Origin: Kordia sp. TARA_039_SRF
GTDB lineage: Bacteria > Bacteroidota > Bacteroidia > Flavobacteriales > Flavobacteriaceae
Length of the DNA stretch: 64,000 nt
Assembly: GCA_006383075.2 (NCBI GenBank)
Contig: SMNH02000001.1
Span: forward strand, 437,945-501,944
Direction of reading: 5' to 3'
The first letter of the stretch is position 1. Each line of letters opens with the position of its first letter. The notes under the pieces were generated by a model, which saw only the letters and a program-made list of their open reading frames with translations, had not been told where the DNA came from and made no database searches. The translations under genes were made by a program, and so were the position numbers. Below, in pieces: positions 17,633-27,174 of the stretch.

Positions 17633-17664
17633 AAAAAGAGCAACTATATTTAGTTGCTCTTTTT
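17633..17664. terminator. Bidirectional hairpin terminator in a divergent intergenic region
   Basis: AAAAAGAGCAACTA / TAGTTGCTCTTTTT form a 14-bp stem with a 4-nt loop and A/T tracts on both sides. It lies between two divergently transcribed genes (17453 minus and 17865 plus), where no transcript of a called gene should end, hinting at a lost gene or a small RNA. Confidence 0.75.
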
Positions 17665-17670
17665 AATCTT

Positions 17671-17745
17671 AAGAAATTTCTGTAGTGACCCCGAACCTTC
17701 AAAGTTCGAACTTTTTGATGGAAGATTTGAGGGAGATTGGGTTGT
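17671..17745 (+). repeat. Dispersed 75-bp repeat, copy 2
   Basis: This copy is identical to 21584-21658 except for one base (T/C at the eleventh position). It contains the perfect 14-bp palindrome AAAGTTCGAACTTT and the tail GGAAGATTTGAGGGAGATTG. It follows the hairpin terminator by 6 bp, just as copy 3 follows its terminator. Confidence 0.85.
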
Positions 17746-17864
17746 ATGTAAAGTAATAGACCTTTTAAAAAACTCTATTTAAAATATTACTAATTATCTT
17801 CTAAATATGAAAGCTTTAAAGTTTTTTTCTTTTTTTTGTATTTCATACAAACTATAAATCTATT

Positions 17865-20800
17865 ATGAAAAAAGTTTTACTCTTTACTTTATTATTTTCT
17901 ATAAGCTTTTACAGTCATGCGCAAATTGGATTTGCTGATATTGAAATAGTAGGAGAAAATGATGAAATGTTATTCTCTAAAGCACTTACCTCTGGTGATT
18001 TAGATGGTGACGGAGACTTAGATATTATTGCTAGAGGAGGTAAAAGATTAGGTTGGTATAAAAACTTAGACGGTCAAGCTAAATATGGAAAATTACAAGT
18101 TATCGAAGAAAGCCCCATCAGTTCCAATAATCTCCTATTTATTCTTGATGTAGATGATGATGGAGACAATGATATTATTAGTAGTGGAAATAATGCAAAT
18201 ACTCTTACATGGTATGAAAATATTGATAGCAATGGTCAGTTTGGAAGTCCTATTTTAATTGATACTACTACAAACATACTTGAATTTGATATGGGAGACA
18301 TTAATAATGATGGAAATGAAGACATTATTATTACAGGAAATTTAAATGGAAGTTCCGTATTTTGGTATGAAAACGATGGAATATCAGGTTTTCTCAGTGC
18401 ACAAATTGTAGATAATAATAGCGTCCCTAGTTCAAAACGATCTATAAAGTTGAGAGATATGGATAATGACGGCGATTTAGATATTTTATTTTCTTATGGT
18501 AGCTTGCTAGATCCTGGAGAAATAAGTTGGTATGAAAACACTGATGGTCAAGGCTCTTTTTCATCAAGAAACAATATAGGTTCAATCATAGATAATAATT
18601 ATGCAGAATTGGACGCTGGAGATACAGATAATGATGGAAATATGGACATTGTTATTCAACATGATAACACAGAAATTGCCTTATATAATGATGACAATGG
18701 AGACGGGACTTTTTCCCCATCTACTCTTATTCCTTTAGACATTACAACAAGGGTTAGGTCTATAGAATTAGTTGATATAGACAATGATAATGATTTGGAC
18801 ATTTTGACTCTTTTACAAGGAAGCGGAAGTTTTGGAACAGTTTATGGCTGGTATGAAAATATAGACGGATTAGGCTCTTACAGCACTTTAAGAAATATAG
18901 AATCATATACGTATGGTACTAACCCTTCTGGATTTGTGACAAGTAATATTCTTCACTGTAGCGATTTAAACAATGATGGGGAAAAAGATGTAGTATTGGC
19001 GTTTTCCATAAGTGGTAGAGGTGAGATTATTACCTATTTAAATGATGGTGCAGAAAATTACACCAATACTAAAACCATTATTTCGGGATATTCAGAAAGT
19101 GCTAGGTCAATAATCATGGCAGATGTGGATGGCGACAACGATCTAGATATTGTAACTGGCTCATATCGTATTCATTGGTATGAAAATGTGAATGGATTAG
19201 GATATTGCATCAGGAATGGATTAAAGTCTGATTTTAATGGCGATACTAATATTGGATATATTTTGTCAATAACAGCAACCGATGTAGATGATGATAATGA
19301 TGTGGATATTATTGCAACGACCACAAATAGCATTTATTGGTATGAAAATATTGATGGACTTGGGACTTTTTCTAATGGTGAACTAATTGATAGTCATGGT
19401 TCTTTTTCAGAAATTGCAACTGTAGACGCCAAGGATGTTGACAATGACGGAGATAATGATATTATAGTAGGAGATAGAGGAGAAAACAGTATATATATGT
19501 ACTTCAACACAAATGGTCTAGGAGCTTTTAGCGCTGCACAAGTTATTACAAATCAAGTTAATTATGTTTCTTCAGTTAAATTTGTTGATGTCAACAATGA
19601 TGGGAATTTAGATATTTTATCAGCATCTGTTTCTGATGATAAAATTGCATGGTTTGAAAATTTAGATGGTCTTGGTAGTTTTGGTGCAGAAAATATAGTG
19701 AGTACTACCATTAATGGAGCATTTTATTCTACTATGGGAGATATTGATAATGACGGGCTTAAAGATATTGTAGCTTCTTCTCTTATTGATGACAAAATAA
19801 TCTGGTTTAAAGGACTCGATGGATTAGGGAATTTTAGTAATGAAAACCCAGTAGCCTCATCTATTGATAATGCCAGAAAAGTAGACGTGAAAGATATGGA
19901 TAATGACGGGGATTTAGATGTAGTATATTTATCTAGAAATAACAATCAACTATTATGGTCTGAAAATATTGATGGTCAAGGTACTTTTGGAACACCAATA
20001 GTTATCAATGATAATTTTTTTACATCAGATTTCATTACTTCTGAACTTTTTGACGTAAATGATTTGGACAATAATGGGATGCTAGATATCATAACACTAT
20101 CAACTATCCCTGGAAATGGAAATGGTACAAGAAGGATCGTATTTCATAAAAATTTAGGTATATTTTCCAATAATATCTCTGGAAGAGTTAGCTTAGATGC
20201 GAATGCAAACGGTTGTGACATTTCTGATGAAGGCATTCCAAATTTGTTGGTAATTTCCAATAACGGAAATAATAGTTTCTCAACTTTTACGGATACCTAT
20301 GGCTTCTATAGCATATCTGCTAATGACAATGTTTTCAACGTTGCTATATCTTCAGAATTACCAAATTATTATGTAAGTAATCCTCTTAATCATATGATAG
20401 ATTTCACAAATCAAAATAATACTAACAACACTGCAAATTTTTGTGTTCAAGCAAACCAAGCAATAAATGATTTGGTTATCAGTTTATATGCATCAATTGA
20501 TGAACCTCGACCGGGTTTTGATACTACTTATCGCATTGTATGTAAAAATACAGGGACGACTCCTTTAAGTGGAGACATAACTTTTGAATTTGATAGTACT
20601 AAAGTACAATTCTTAAATGCAAGTGAAACTATTAATACTCAAACTGCTAATACCCTTACATTCAATTATTCAAATCTAAATCCCTTTGAAACTAGAACTA
20701 TAGATTTAGAATTTAATGTATTTGCACCGCCGACAACAAATATTGGTGATATTCTAGTTTCAACAGCAACTATAAATCCAATTTCCGGAGATAATACCGA

Positions 20801-21518
20801 AGAAGATAACGTATTTGAGTTAGAACAAACTGTTGTTGGTTCTTATGATCCAAACGATATTTCTGTTGTAGAAGGAGAAGAAATATTAATTGAAGATGCT
20901 GATAAGTATTTACACTATCTAATTCGTTTTCAAAATACAGGAACAGCTTCTGCAATCAATGTAAACATTGAAAATATATTGGATACTAATTTAGATTGGA
21001 CAACAATGCAATTGGAAAGTTTAAGTCATTCAGGAAGAGTGGAAATCACTGATGGAAATATGGTGAAATTTATCTTTGAAGACATTTATTTACCTGATAG
21101 CACCTCTGATGAACCAAATTCACATGGTTATATAGCTTATAAAATTAAACCCAAAAGCACGGTTACTGTTGGAGATATCATGTATAACACTGCTGATATT
21201 TTCTTTGATTTCAATCCACCTATTACCACAAACACAGTTTCTACTGAAATTGTAGAGCCGCTGTCTGTAGGAGAGTTTGAGAATAATAGATTTTCAATCT
21301 ATCCCAATCCGACAAAAGATATTATTCATGTCAATGGAAAGGAAGAAATCAAAAAGCTATCTATTCTTGATCTCAATGGCAGATTACTAAATGAAATTAA
21401 TTATGCACGTTCTCAAACAACTGCTCAAATATCTATGAGTGATTATCAGGTTGGATTGTATTTTCTTTCCATAGAGACAGAAAAAAGCATTTACACACAT
21501 AAGATTATTAAACAGTAA
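17865..21518 (+). CDS. Type IX secreted VCBS/FG-GAP repeat protein
   Basis: The 1217-residue protein has a signal peptide (MKKVLLFTLLFSISFYSHAQ), then about 14 FG-GAP/VCBS-like calcium-binding repeats of the form D.DNDGD.DI......WYEN..G.G.F (residues about 25-760) that should fold as beta-propellers. A carboxypeptidase-like/SdrD-B-like segment follows (GRVSLDANANGCDISDEG, about 770-860), then a DUF11/DUF7619-like repeat region (about 865-1140; PNDISVVEGEE, FFDFNPPITTNT) and a type IX sorting domain (IYPNPTKDIIHV ... VGLYFLSIET). It is an extracellular or cell-surface protein; its binding partner is unknown. Confidence 0.9.
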   Translation: MKKVLLFTLLFSISFYSHAQIGFADIEIVGENDEMLFSKALTSGDLDGDGDLDIIARGGKRLGWYKNLDGQAKYGKLQVIEESPISSNNLLFILDVDDDGDNDIISSGNNANTLTWYENIDSNGQFGSPILIDTTTNILEFDMGDINNDGNEDIIITGNLNGSSVFWYENDGISGFLSAQIVDNNSVPSSKRSIKLRDMDNDGDLDILFSYGSLLDPGEISWYENTDGQGSFSSRNNIGSIIDNNYAELDAGDTDNDGNMDIVIQHDNTEIALYNDDNGDGTFSPSTLIPLDITTRVRSIELVDIDNDNDLDILTLLQGSGSFGTVYGWYENIDGLGSYSTLRNIESYTYGTNPSGFVTSNILHCSDLNNDGEKDVVLAFSISGRGEIITYLNDGAENYTNTKTIISGYSESARSIIMADVDGDNDLDIVTGSYRIHWYENVNGLGYCIRNGLKSDFNGDTNIGYILSITATDVDDDNDVDIIATTTNSIYWYENIDGLGTFSNGELIDSHGSFSEIATVDAKDVDNDGDNDIIVGDRGENSIYMYFNTNGLGAFSAAQVITNQVNYVSSVKFVDVNNDGNLDILSASVSDDKIAWFENLDGLGSFGAENIVSTTINGAFYSTMGDIDNDGLKDIVASSLIDDKIIWFKGLDGLGNFSNENPVASSIDNARKVDVKDMDNDGDLDVVYLSRNNNQLLWSENIDGQGTFGTPIVINDNFFTSDFITSELFDVNDLDNNGMLDIITLSTIPGNGNGTRRIVFHKNLGIFSNNISGRVSLDANANGCDISDEGIPNLLVISNNGNNSFSTFTDTYGFYSISANDNVFNVAISSELPNYYVSNPLNHMIDFTNQNNTNNTANFCVQANQAINDLVISLYASIDEPRPGFDTTYRIVCKNTGTTPLSGDITFEFDSTKVQFLNASETINTQTANTLTFNYSNLNPFETRTIDLEFNVFAPPTTNIGDILVSTATINPISGDNTEEDNVFELEQTVVGSYDPNDISVVEGEEILIEDADKYLHYLIRFQNTGTASAINVNIENILDTNLDWTTMQLESLSHSGRVEITDGNMVKFIFEDIYLPDSTSDEPNSHGYIAYKIKPKSTVTVGDIMYNTADIFFDFNPPITTNTVSTEIVEPLSVGEFENNRFSIYPNPTKDIIHVNGKEEIKKLSILDLNGRLLNEINYARSQTTAQISMSDYQVGLYFLSIETEKSIYTHKIIKQ

Positions 21519-21546
21519 TATTACTTTTATATAAAACCTTATATTC

Positions 21547-21577
21547 AAAAAGCGCAATCAAATTGATTGCGCTTTTT
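21547..21577 (+). terminator. Terminator of the VCBS protein gene
   Basis: A perfect 15-bp stem (AAAAAGCGCAATCAA / TTGATTGCGCTTTTT) with a single-base centre lies 28 bp after the stop codon at 21518. Confidence 0.88.
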
Positions 21578-21583
21578 GCTTAG

Positions 21584-21658
21584 AAGAAATTTCCGTAGTG
21601 ACCCCGAACCTTCAAAGTTCGAACTTTTTGATGGAAGATTTGAGGGAGATTGGGTTGT
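21584..21658 (+). repeat. Dispersed 75-bp repeat, copy 3
   Basis: Near-identical to 17671-17745 (one mismatch), with the palindrome AAAGTTCGAACTTT. It begins 6 bp after the preceding hairpin, the same arrangement as copy 2. Weak similarity to copy 2 continues about 40 bp beyond the 3' end. Confidence 0.85.
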
Positions 21659-21817
21659 TTTTAAAAGAACATTCTATTTTATTTTACTAGTTATTGATTT
21701 TGATTTACATTATAATTCCTTTAGATTTAGTAAAATCTAGTTTTATGTGTAAATATTGAAGTTTTATAATAATTGAAATAAAAAAAAGTTTCTCTCATCT
21801 ATACATTGCGTAACATT

Positions 21818-22672
21818 ATGAAATATATAGTAGACGAATCCGTAATAATTGATTACCCAGAAATATTTTTTGATAAAAGTAGTATAAATAGCTACTATAC
21901 TTCAAGACATATTCATCACTCAAGAACATACGTTTCTGGATATGGAAGATTTCATTCAATTCCCAAAAATCATTTTATATATTCTGAATTAATTAGTAAA
22001 AACAAAATAAAATTGATCGGTGAATTTGTTTCAAATGTATTTGCTAGACCATCACGAAAAGAAATTATTAATTCAATAATTTCTCTAATTCAAAACAATA
22101 AAGATTTTATTGTGATTACAAACGATATATATTTAGTTAAGAAACTAAATGAATTAAATCATAAAAGTGTCAACCCTGCTTTTTTAAAAAAAACTTTAGA
22201 AATCGATTATGACTTACTGAATGAATTCAAGTCAGAAGAATTGGAATTTACTAATCAACAAATAGATATAGCTACTAAAGTGAAACTTTCTTTACTATTT
22301 CTATTAATTCTAACAGTAGTAATAATCTACTTTTGGGAAGAATCTCAAAAAATTTTAGGAGGAGCAATTATAATTCCTATAGTATTGTCTTTAAGTCTAA
22401 TTCTGTTTTATCTTAAAAAGCAATGGTTTAAACTGTATATTATTTTAGAATTTATTTTTGGTTTAATTCTTTGCGTTATGGTTTATAATTTTTTTGAACA
22501 AAAAGAGTTTTTGATATTAAAGAAGATATTGGCAATTGCAAGTGGAATTTTTATCTTACTAAGAGGTCTCAATAATTTAGATAGTTATTTATTATCCAAA
22601 AATGACACTGAAAATAGATTTATAAACTTTTGGTTAAAAATGTTTCATCAAAAGAGGAATAACAATCATTAA
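21818..22672 (+). CDS. PIN-like domain protein with C-terminal membrane helices
   Basis: ATG 21818 was preferred to TTG 21806, giving 284 residues. The N-terminal part (about 1-135) opens MKYIVDESVIIDYPEIF and later has KDFIVITNDIYLVKKLNEL; an early Asp after a beta strand and a late 'ITND..L...L' are what PIN-fold nucleases show. The match is by eye and weak in the middle. The rest has four hydrophobic helices (about 150-168, 181-200, 209-229, 234-252) and a basic tail. A nuclease-like domain tethered to the membrane would fit an abortive-infection or toxin role, and the gene borders the candidate defence island. The family is not recognised with certainty. Confidence 0.5.
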   Translation: MKYIVDESVIIDYPEIFFDKSSINSYYTSRHIHHSRTYVSGYGRFHSIPKNHFIYSELISKNKIKLIGEFVSNVFARPSRKEIINSIISLIQNNKDFIVITNDIYLVKKLNELNHKSVNPAFLKKTLEIDYDLLNEFKSEELEFTNQQIDIATKVKLSLLFLLILTVVIIYFWEESQKILGGAIIIPIVLSLSLILFYLKKQWFKLYIILEFIFGLILCVMVYNFFEQKEFLILKKILAIASGIFILLRGLNNLDSYLLSKNDTENRFINFWLKMFHQKRNNNH

Positions 22673-22876
22673 TTTTATATTTTTTGATATAGTTATAATT
22701 GTTTTTTTCCTTGCTAATTCTGATAATCTCCTTGAATTTTCAGTCTATAATGTGTAACTATATAATGAAGAAATAGTCTTTGCTAATCATGCTTGAAACA
22801 ACTTTAATAAAAGTCCTGACCTGTAAATGTCTAAAATCAATAATCTGTATAAAGTGATCCTACTTGGTATAAAAAC
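22673..22876. other. AT-rich spacer without recognisable feature
   Basis: No ORF, RNA gene or repeat was identified between the PIN-like gene and the hairpin at 22877. Confidence 0.5.
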
Positions 22877-22919
22877 AAAAAACCTGTAATCTTTTAAATT
22901 ATAGGGTTTTACTTTTTTT
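22877..22919 (+). terminator. Weak terminator after the PIN-like gene
   Basis: AAAACCTGTAAT pairs imperfectly with ATTATAGGGTTTT (one G.U pair, small bulge) and is followed by a run of seven T. Confidence 0.55.
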
Positions 22920-22920
22920 C

Positions 22921-22977
22921 AACTCCTGAACCTTCAAAGTTCCAATCTTTCGGTGGAGGATTTGAAGGAGGTTGGTA
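22921..22977 (+). repeat. Dispersed repeat, copy 4 (diverged)
   Basis: CCTGAACCTTCAAAGTTCCAATCTTT and GGTGGAGGATTTGAAGGAGG align with copies 2 and 3, with several substitutions that break the palindrome. Again it directly follows a hairpin and a T-run. It lies 149 bp upstream of the GHKL ATPase gene. Confidence 0.65.
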
Positions 22978-23125
22978 TCTAACATCTAGAATGCCAAAAC
23001 TTTTTTAAATTATATTACGTTTTGTGAGAAAATTTTGTAATTTTATTAGCTAAAAGAAATTTAAAGAAAGTATATATTGGCATTAGTGTAATGAAAAGTA
23101 TACTAACATTGATGATTAAAAAAGA

Positions 23126-25651
23126 ATGACATATAAAGAAAAGTTTGAAGCTTCTGAACATAGGGCACATTACAAAAATATAGCTACCAAAATACTTAGA
23201 GAAATGACTTCCTTGAGGTCTCTTGTTGAAAACTCACCAACTGCACCAAGACGTTGGATTTGGGAATTAATTCAAAATGCCAAAGATGTCCATCAAAGCG
23301 ATGGTGTTAGAATTATTATTGATTATTATAAGGATGGTCAAGATTCATATATTTCATTTAAACATAACGGAAAACCTTTTACTGCTGATAATATTAGATT
23401 TTTAATCGAACAGATTTCATCTAAGGATAGGGACAAAAATGATGAAGGAAAACCAAAAACGACTGGGAAGTTTGGAACTGGCTTCCTCACAACACATTTA
23501 TTATCTGAAAAGGTATTAGTAAAAGGAGTAGCGAAAGAGCCCGAATTAGATTATAGAAGGTTTGAATTAGAGTTGGATAGAAGTGGTTTTAATTTAAATG
23601 AAATAACAGATTCTGTTCAGGCTTCAAAGGATTCAGTTCAAGACTTAGATAACAAACCAATTTTCAACGATTATCAAGAAGGTAAGTTTAACACCAGTTT
23701 TACTTATTATTTAACCGATGAAATAGGATATTCTGTTGCAAATAAAGGATTAAATGACTTAGAGAAATGTTTACCATATACTTTTGTTTTCGTTGAAGAA
23801 TTAAAGGTTATTAAAATTAAGAATTCTGGTAAAATTTTTAAAAATACAACAGAATTTGCAGAAATAACTCCAAAAATAAAAGTTAAAAAAATTGTTATAG
23901 AAGAGGGGGATGAACCTAATTTTTGGACAACGCTTGAATTTGCTTATCTAAGTAAAAATTTGACTACTATTGCGATCCCCATAAGAATAGAAAAAAATCA
24001 AATTGTGATAAAAGAAATAGAGGAAGATATTCCAAAATTGTTTTGCGATTTCCCACTAATTGGGACAGAATCCTTTAACTTCCCAGTAATAGTAAATAAT
24101 CCCAATTTTAATCCTACAGACCCACGTGATGGAGTATTTCTTACTACTTCTCAAAGAGAAAATCCGTTAGCAGAATCTAATAAAGAATATATACAAGAAG
24201 CTATTGAGATATATTATGAATTATTAGAGTTTGCTTCAAATAATAAATGGATTAATCTACACTTACTAGTACATGTCAAACCCCTACAATTTTATCCAAA
24301 TTGGGTAAGCGAGGCATGGTATAAAGACAATATCCTAAAGGATTTAAGACAAAAGTTACTTTATACACCTATTGTTAAAACAGCTAATAATGAACTAAAG
24401 TCAATTTTAACAAAAGATGGTAAAAAATACATTTGGTTCCCTCAATCTAAAAGTAAGAAATACAGAAAAAAATTATGGGATATTGCAATACAATGGTTTC
24501 CATGGGTATTACCTTGTGAAAACGAAATTGAAGTATGGAATAAGCTCATTTGGAAAGATTGTGGAAAGCTTAACTCTGACCAACTTTCAGCATTTATAGA
24601 AGATAAAAACTCCATAAGTGAATTAGAAAAGGTGATAGAAAATATTGATTCATATGAATGGCTGAATAAGTTTTATGAGTTTATCAAAGATGAAGATGAT
24701 CAGTATGATTCAATTATTAATAACAGAGCAATATTTCCAAATCAATATGGTGTTTTTGTAAAAAAGATTAAACTCCATAAGGATAAAGGTGATATTTCTG
24801 ATGATTTAAAATTAATCTTAAATGAATTAGGAAATGATATTAAAGGTGAGCTATTACATAAAAAAATAGAGTTTGAACTTGGTAATGTTAGAGAAATTGA
24901 TATTAATTACATAGTTAAAGAAATAAATTCCGAAGTAAGCTCTAAAGCAAATGATAGAGAGTTAGCAAAAGACTTTAAATCGACTTTTAAAAAATTATTA
25001 CTCTGGTTTAAAAATAATCCAGAAATAGCAAAAGAGCTTTTCCCAAACCTATATAAGAACAAGCATTTGTTGTATGATGATGATGAAATTTTACTTAATA
25101 TCGAAAAAGCTGAGATGTTAGAAGAATTAATGTCCGAATTAAATATCTCTGAAATTTCTGAAATACGCAATTTAGTTGAGAATGGGCAAAAGGAAAAAAG
25201 CATTTTACCTGTAACAGAAAATATCTTAATGAGTATGGGGATTACTTCTCTTGAAGAGTGGCAGGATGCAATAAAAGACAAAAAATTATCTGAATTGTTT
25301 TCTCATGAGTCCACACCTACAACAGACATGTTTGTTTATGTTCAAGGTTTAATAGAAAAAGCCAAAAAGAATGTTATTGAAGTTTTGAGTAATTTGCAAG
25401 AATATAATCTCGATAACCTTGATACGTCTACAGCACCCACTGTCTTAGCTGGTGTTTTAAAAGGAGATAAAGAAATAAGTATTATAGTAAGACCTGCATA
25501 TAATGATGAAGTAATAATTTACTACGGTTCTGAACGTGATATTTTAGATTATGAACCTTCCGAATTGTGGATTGATGATGACGTTGACCCGCGCCAAATT
25601 ACCCTCGGTCATATTTTAAAAAGTTCAAATATCGTTAAATTCCCAGTATAA
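23126..25651 (+). CDS. GHKL (sacsin N-terminal-like) ATPase, candidate defence protein
   Basis: The 841-residue protein begins with a GHKL ATP-binding domain. The N box is RRWIWELIQNAKDV (Glu47, Asn51, Asp54), the G1-like box is SFKHNGKPFT (about 77-86) and the G2 box is TTGKFGTGFLTTHLL (about 112-126). This HNGKPF variant is typical of sacsin-N-terminal-like/MORC-like ATPases, which are frequent in bacterial conflict loci. Residues from about 250 onward are not assigned; they are mixed alpha/beta and rich in Lys/Glu. No signal peptide or membrane helix is seen. The gene is 5 bp upstream of an AlbA_2-HEPN gene, so the two are almost certainly one operon: a likely ATP-driven sensor or switch controlling a nuclease-like partner. 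Confidence 0.8.
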   Translation: MTYKEKFEASEHRAHYKNIATKILREMTSLRSLVENSPTAPRRWIWELIQNAKDVHQSDGVRIIIDYYKDGQDSYISFKHNGKPFTADNIRFLIEQISSKDRDKNDEGKPKTTGKFGTGFLTTHLLSEKVLVKGVAKEPELDYRRFELELDRSGFNLNEITDSVQASKDSVQDLDNKPIFNDYQEGKFNTSFTYYLTDEIGYSVANKGLNDLEKCLPYTFVFVEELKVIKIKNSGKIFKNTTEFAEITPKIKVKKIVIEEGDEPNFWTTLEFAYLSKNLTTIAIPIRIEKNQIVIKEIEEDIPKLFCDFPLIGTESFNFPVIVNNPNFNPTDPRDGVFLTTSQRENPLAESNKEYIQEAIEIYYELLEFASNNKWINLHLLVHVKPLQFYPNWVSEAWYKDNILKDLRQKLLYTPIVKTANNELKSILTKDGKKYIWFPQSKSKKYRKKLWDIAIQWFPWVLPCENEIEVWNKLIWKDCGKLNSDQLSAFIEDKNSISELEKVIENIDSYEWLNKFYEFIKDEDDQYDSIINNRAIFPNQYGVFVKKIKLHKDKGDISDDLKLILNELGNDIKGELLHKKIEFELGNVREIDINYIVKEINSEVSSKANDRELAKDFKSTFKKLLLWFKNNPEIAKELFPNLYKNKHLLYDDDEILLNIEKAEMLEELMSELNISEISEIRNLVENGQKEKSILPVTENILMSMGITSLEEWQDAIKDKKLSELFSHESTPTTDMFVYVQGLIEKAKKNVIEVLSNLQEYNLDNLDTSTAPTVLAGVLKGDKEISIIVRPAYNDEVIIYYGSERDILDYEPSELWIDDDVDPRQITLGHILKSSNIVKFPV

Positions 25652-25656
25652 AAAAT

Positions 25657-26727
25657 ATGGAAGATTTAGTAACTTTAATAGGACAACCCGAAAGTGAGAT
25701 TTTAGAATATAAAGCAGTACTTCCACCTGCAAAGAGTATAGCACAAATTATTGCTTCTTTTGCAAATACTAATGGTGGGTATTTAGTTTTAGGAGTTAAG
25801 GAAACACCTCAAAAAATTACAATAAACGGTTTAAGCTCTGACTTTCACGCCAATAGTGTTACTCATAAAGCAATTGATTTACTTACACCAAAACCAAAGG
25901 TTGAGTATGAAAATAGACTTTATGATGGAAAACGAATTTATGTAATCACAGTTGAAAAATCTGTGGAAGTTATTTCTTTAGAGGGTAAGAAGTATATCAG
26001 AGAAGGAAGTTTTTCAAAATTACAAAACCCAATTGAAAGCCATCAAAATGAGAAAAAGCTACAACAACTAAAAGATTTAGAGAGCAAACTTGAAATAAAT
26101 AAAACAAATGGAACTGTATCTAAGAGTGAATTTGTTAACCATTACATTAGTATAATAAATATTGCTGATAGATTATCAGAACTATTATACCCATCATCTG
26201 CTGAAACTCCAACAGATAATCAAGAAGGTAAAATATTAACTAGAATTCTTTATTCATCATGTGCTGATAACTTTGAAACATATTTATCTGACTTGCTGTA
26301 TGAAATTTTTTTAGCAAAACCAGAAACACTAAAGTCAGCGCAGGAAGTTACTATTAAGGAGGTTTTGGACTGTGCAGACATACAGGAATTTATATCATAT
26401 TGGTCAAAAAAGAAATTGAGTAAGCTTCAAAGAGGAAGTGTTAAAGGTTTTTTATCTGAAAACAAGCAAATAGATAAACTTCAAGTAATAGACAAACCTA
26501 CACAAGATGAGATAGAAAGAATTTTACAAATTAGACACCTTTATGCTCATAGGAATGGAATTGTTGATGAGAAATTCTTGAAATTTTATCCTGAACCATA
26601 TCAACTTAATGAAGAACATCGCCTATCAATCAAAGATATGATAAGGCATCTTAATTTTTTAGCTGACTGTGTTGTAAAAATAGATGATAAGGCTATAGAA
26701 AAATATGATTTAAGTACAATTGAATAG
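25657..26727 (+). CDS. AlbA_2 (Schlafen-type) and HEPN-like fusion protein, candidate effector
   Basis: The 356-residue protein has an N-terminal AlbA_2/Schlafen-type nucleic-acid-binding domain (about 8-120), with PESEILEYKAVLP, IAQIIASFANTNGGYLVLGV and KKYIREGSFS. The C-terminal region (about 155-345) is helical and ends with a HEPN-type motif IRHLYAHRNGIVDEKFL; Arg293 and His298 form the R-x4-H pair that is catalytic in HEPN RNases. An RNase effector is therefore plausible, with AlbA_2 binding nucleic acid or the partner. It is encoded 5 bp after the GHKL ATPase. HEPN domains of the RiboL-PSP type can also be non-catalytic scaffolds, so nuclease activity is inference. Confidence 0.78.
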   Translation: MEDLVTLIGQPESEILEYKAVLPPAKSIAQIIASFANTNGGYLVLGVKETPQKITINGLSSDFHANSVTHKAIDLLTPKPKVEYENRLYDGKRIYVITVEKSVEVISLEGKKYIREGSFSKLQNPIESHQNEKKLQQLKDLESKLEINKTNGTVSKSEFVNHYISIINIADRLSELLYPSSAETPTDNQEGKILTRILYSSCADNFETYLSDLLYEIFLAKPETLKSAQEVTIKEVLDCADIQEFISYWSKKKLSKLQRGSVKGFLSENKQIDKLQVIDKPTQDEIERILQIRHLYAHRNGIVDEKFLKFYPEPYQLNEEHRLSIKDMIRHLNFLADCVVKIDDKAIEKYDLSTIE

Positions 26728-27174
26728 AGTACATATCACTAAAAAAATTATCTTAGTAATAACTGAATATTAAGATTTATAATTCACTCGAATTACATAT
26801 TGACTTAATAAATTAACTACCATGTAATCTGATATTACCAATACAAATTATAGTTAAACAAAAGCAAAATCTATAATTATTTAAATAAAATACCTGATAA
26901 TTTTTTAAATGTCACATTAGAAATTATAATCAAAGACTTAAATCAAGTATTATTTTCCAATCAATAGTAAAAGGTCAATCTATTTCAAAAAATAAGAACT
27001 TACACTATTAAAACTGAGCTTTTCTGAGCAATTATACGATCTTGTATATACAGTTAAAAAGGTTTTTACTATGCCATAATTTTAAGTATATATAATCAAT
27101 TTTTTACGCAATTGAGGGAAACCGTAAAATATTATCAAATCAATAAACTATATTGTTTTGTTAATAGGGTTCAA
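26728..27174. other. 447-bp AT-rich intergenic region
   Basis: No convincing ORF, RNA gene, repeat or terminator is visible. It separates the ATPase/HEPN pair from the kinase-like operon, so the latter presumably has its own promoter here; no clear TAnnTTTG element was found near 27175. Confidence 0.5.

Noticed and set aside
27112-27174. TTG start adding 21 residues to the kinase-like protein
   Set aside because: The PRTase-like similarity begins after the ATG at 27175, and the extra residues have no conserved features.
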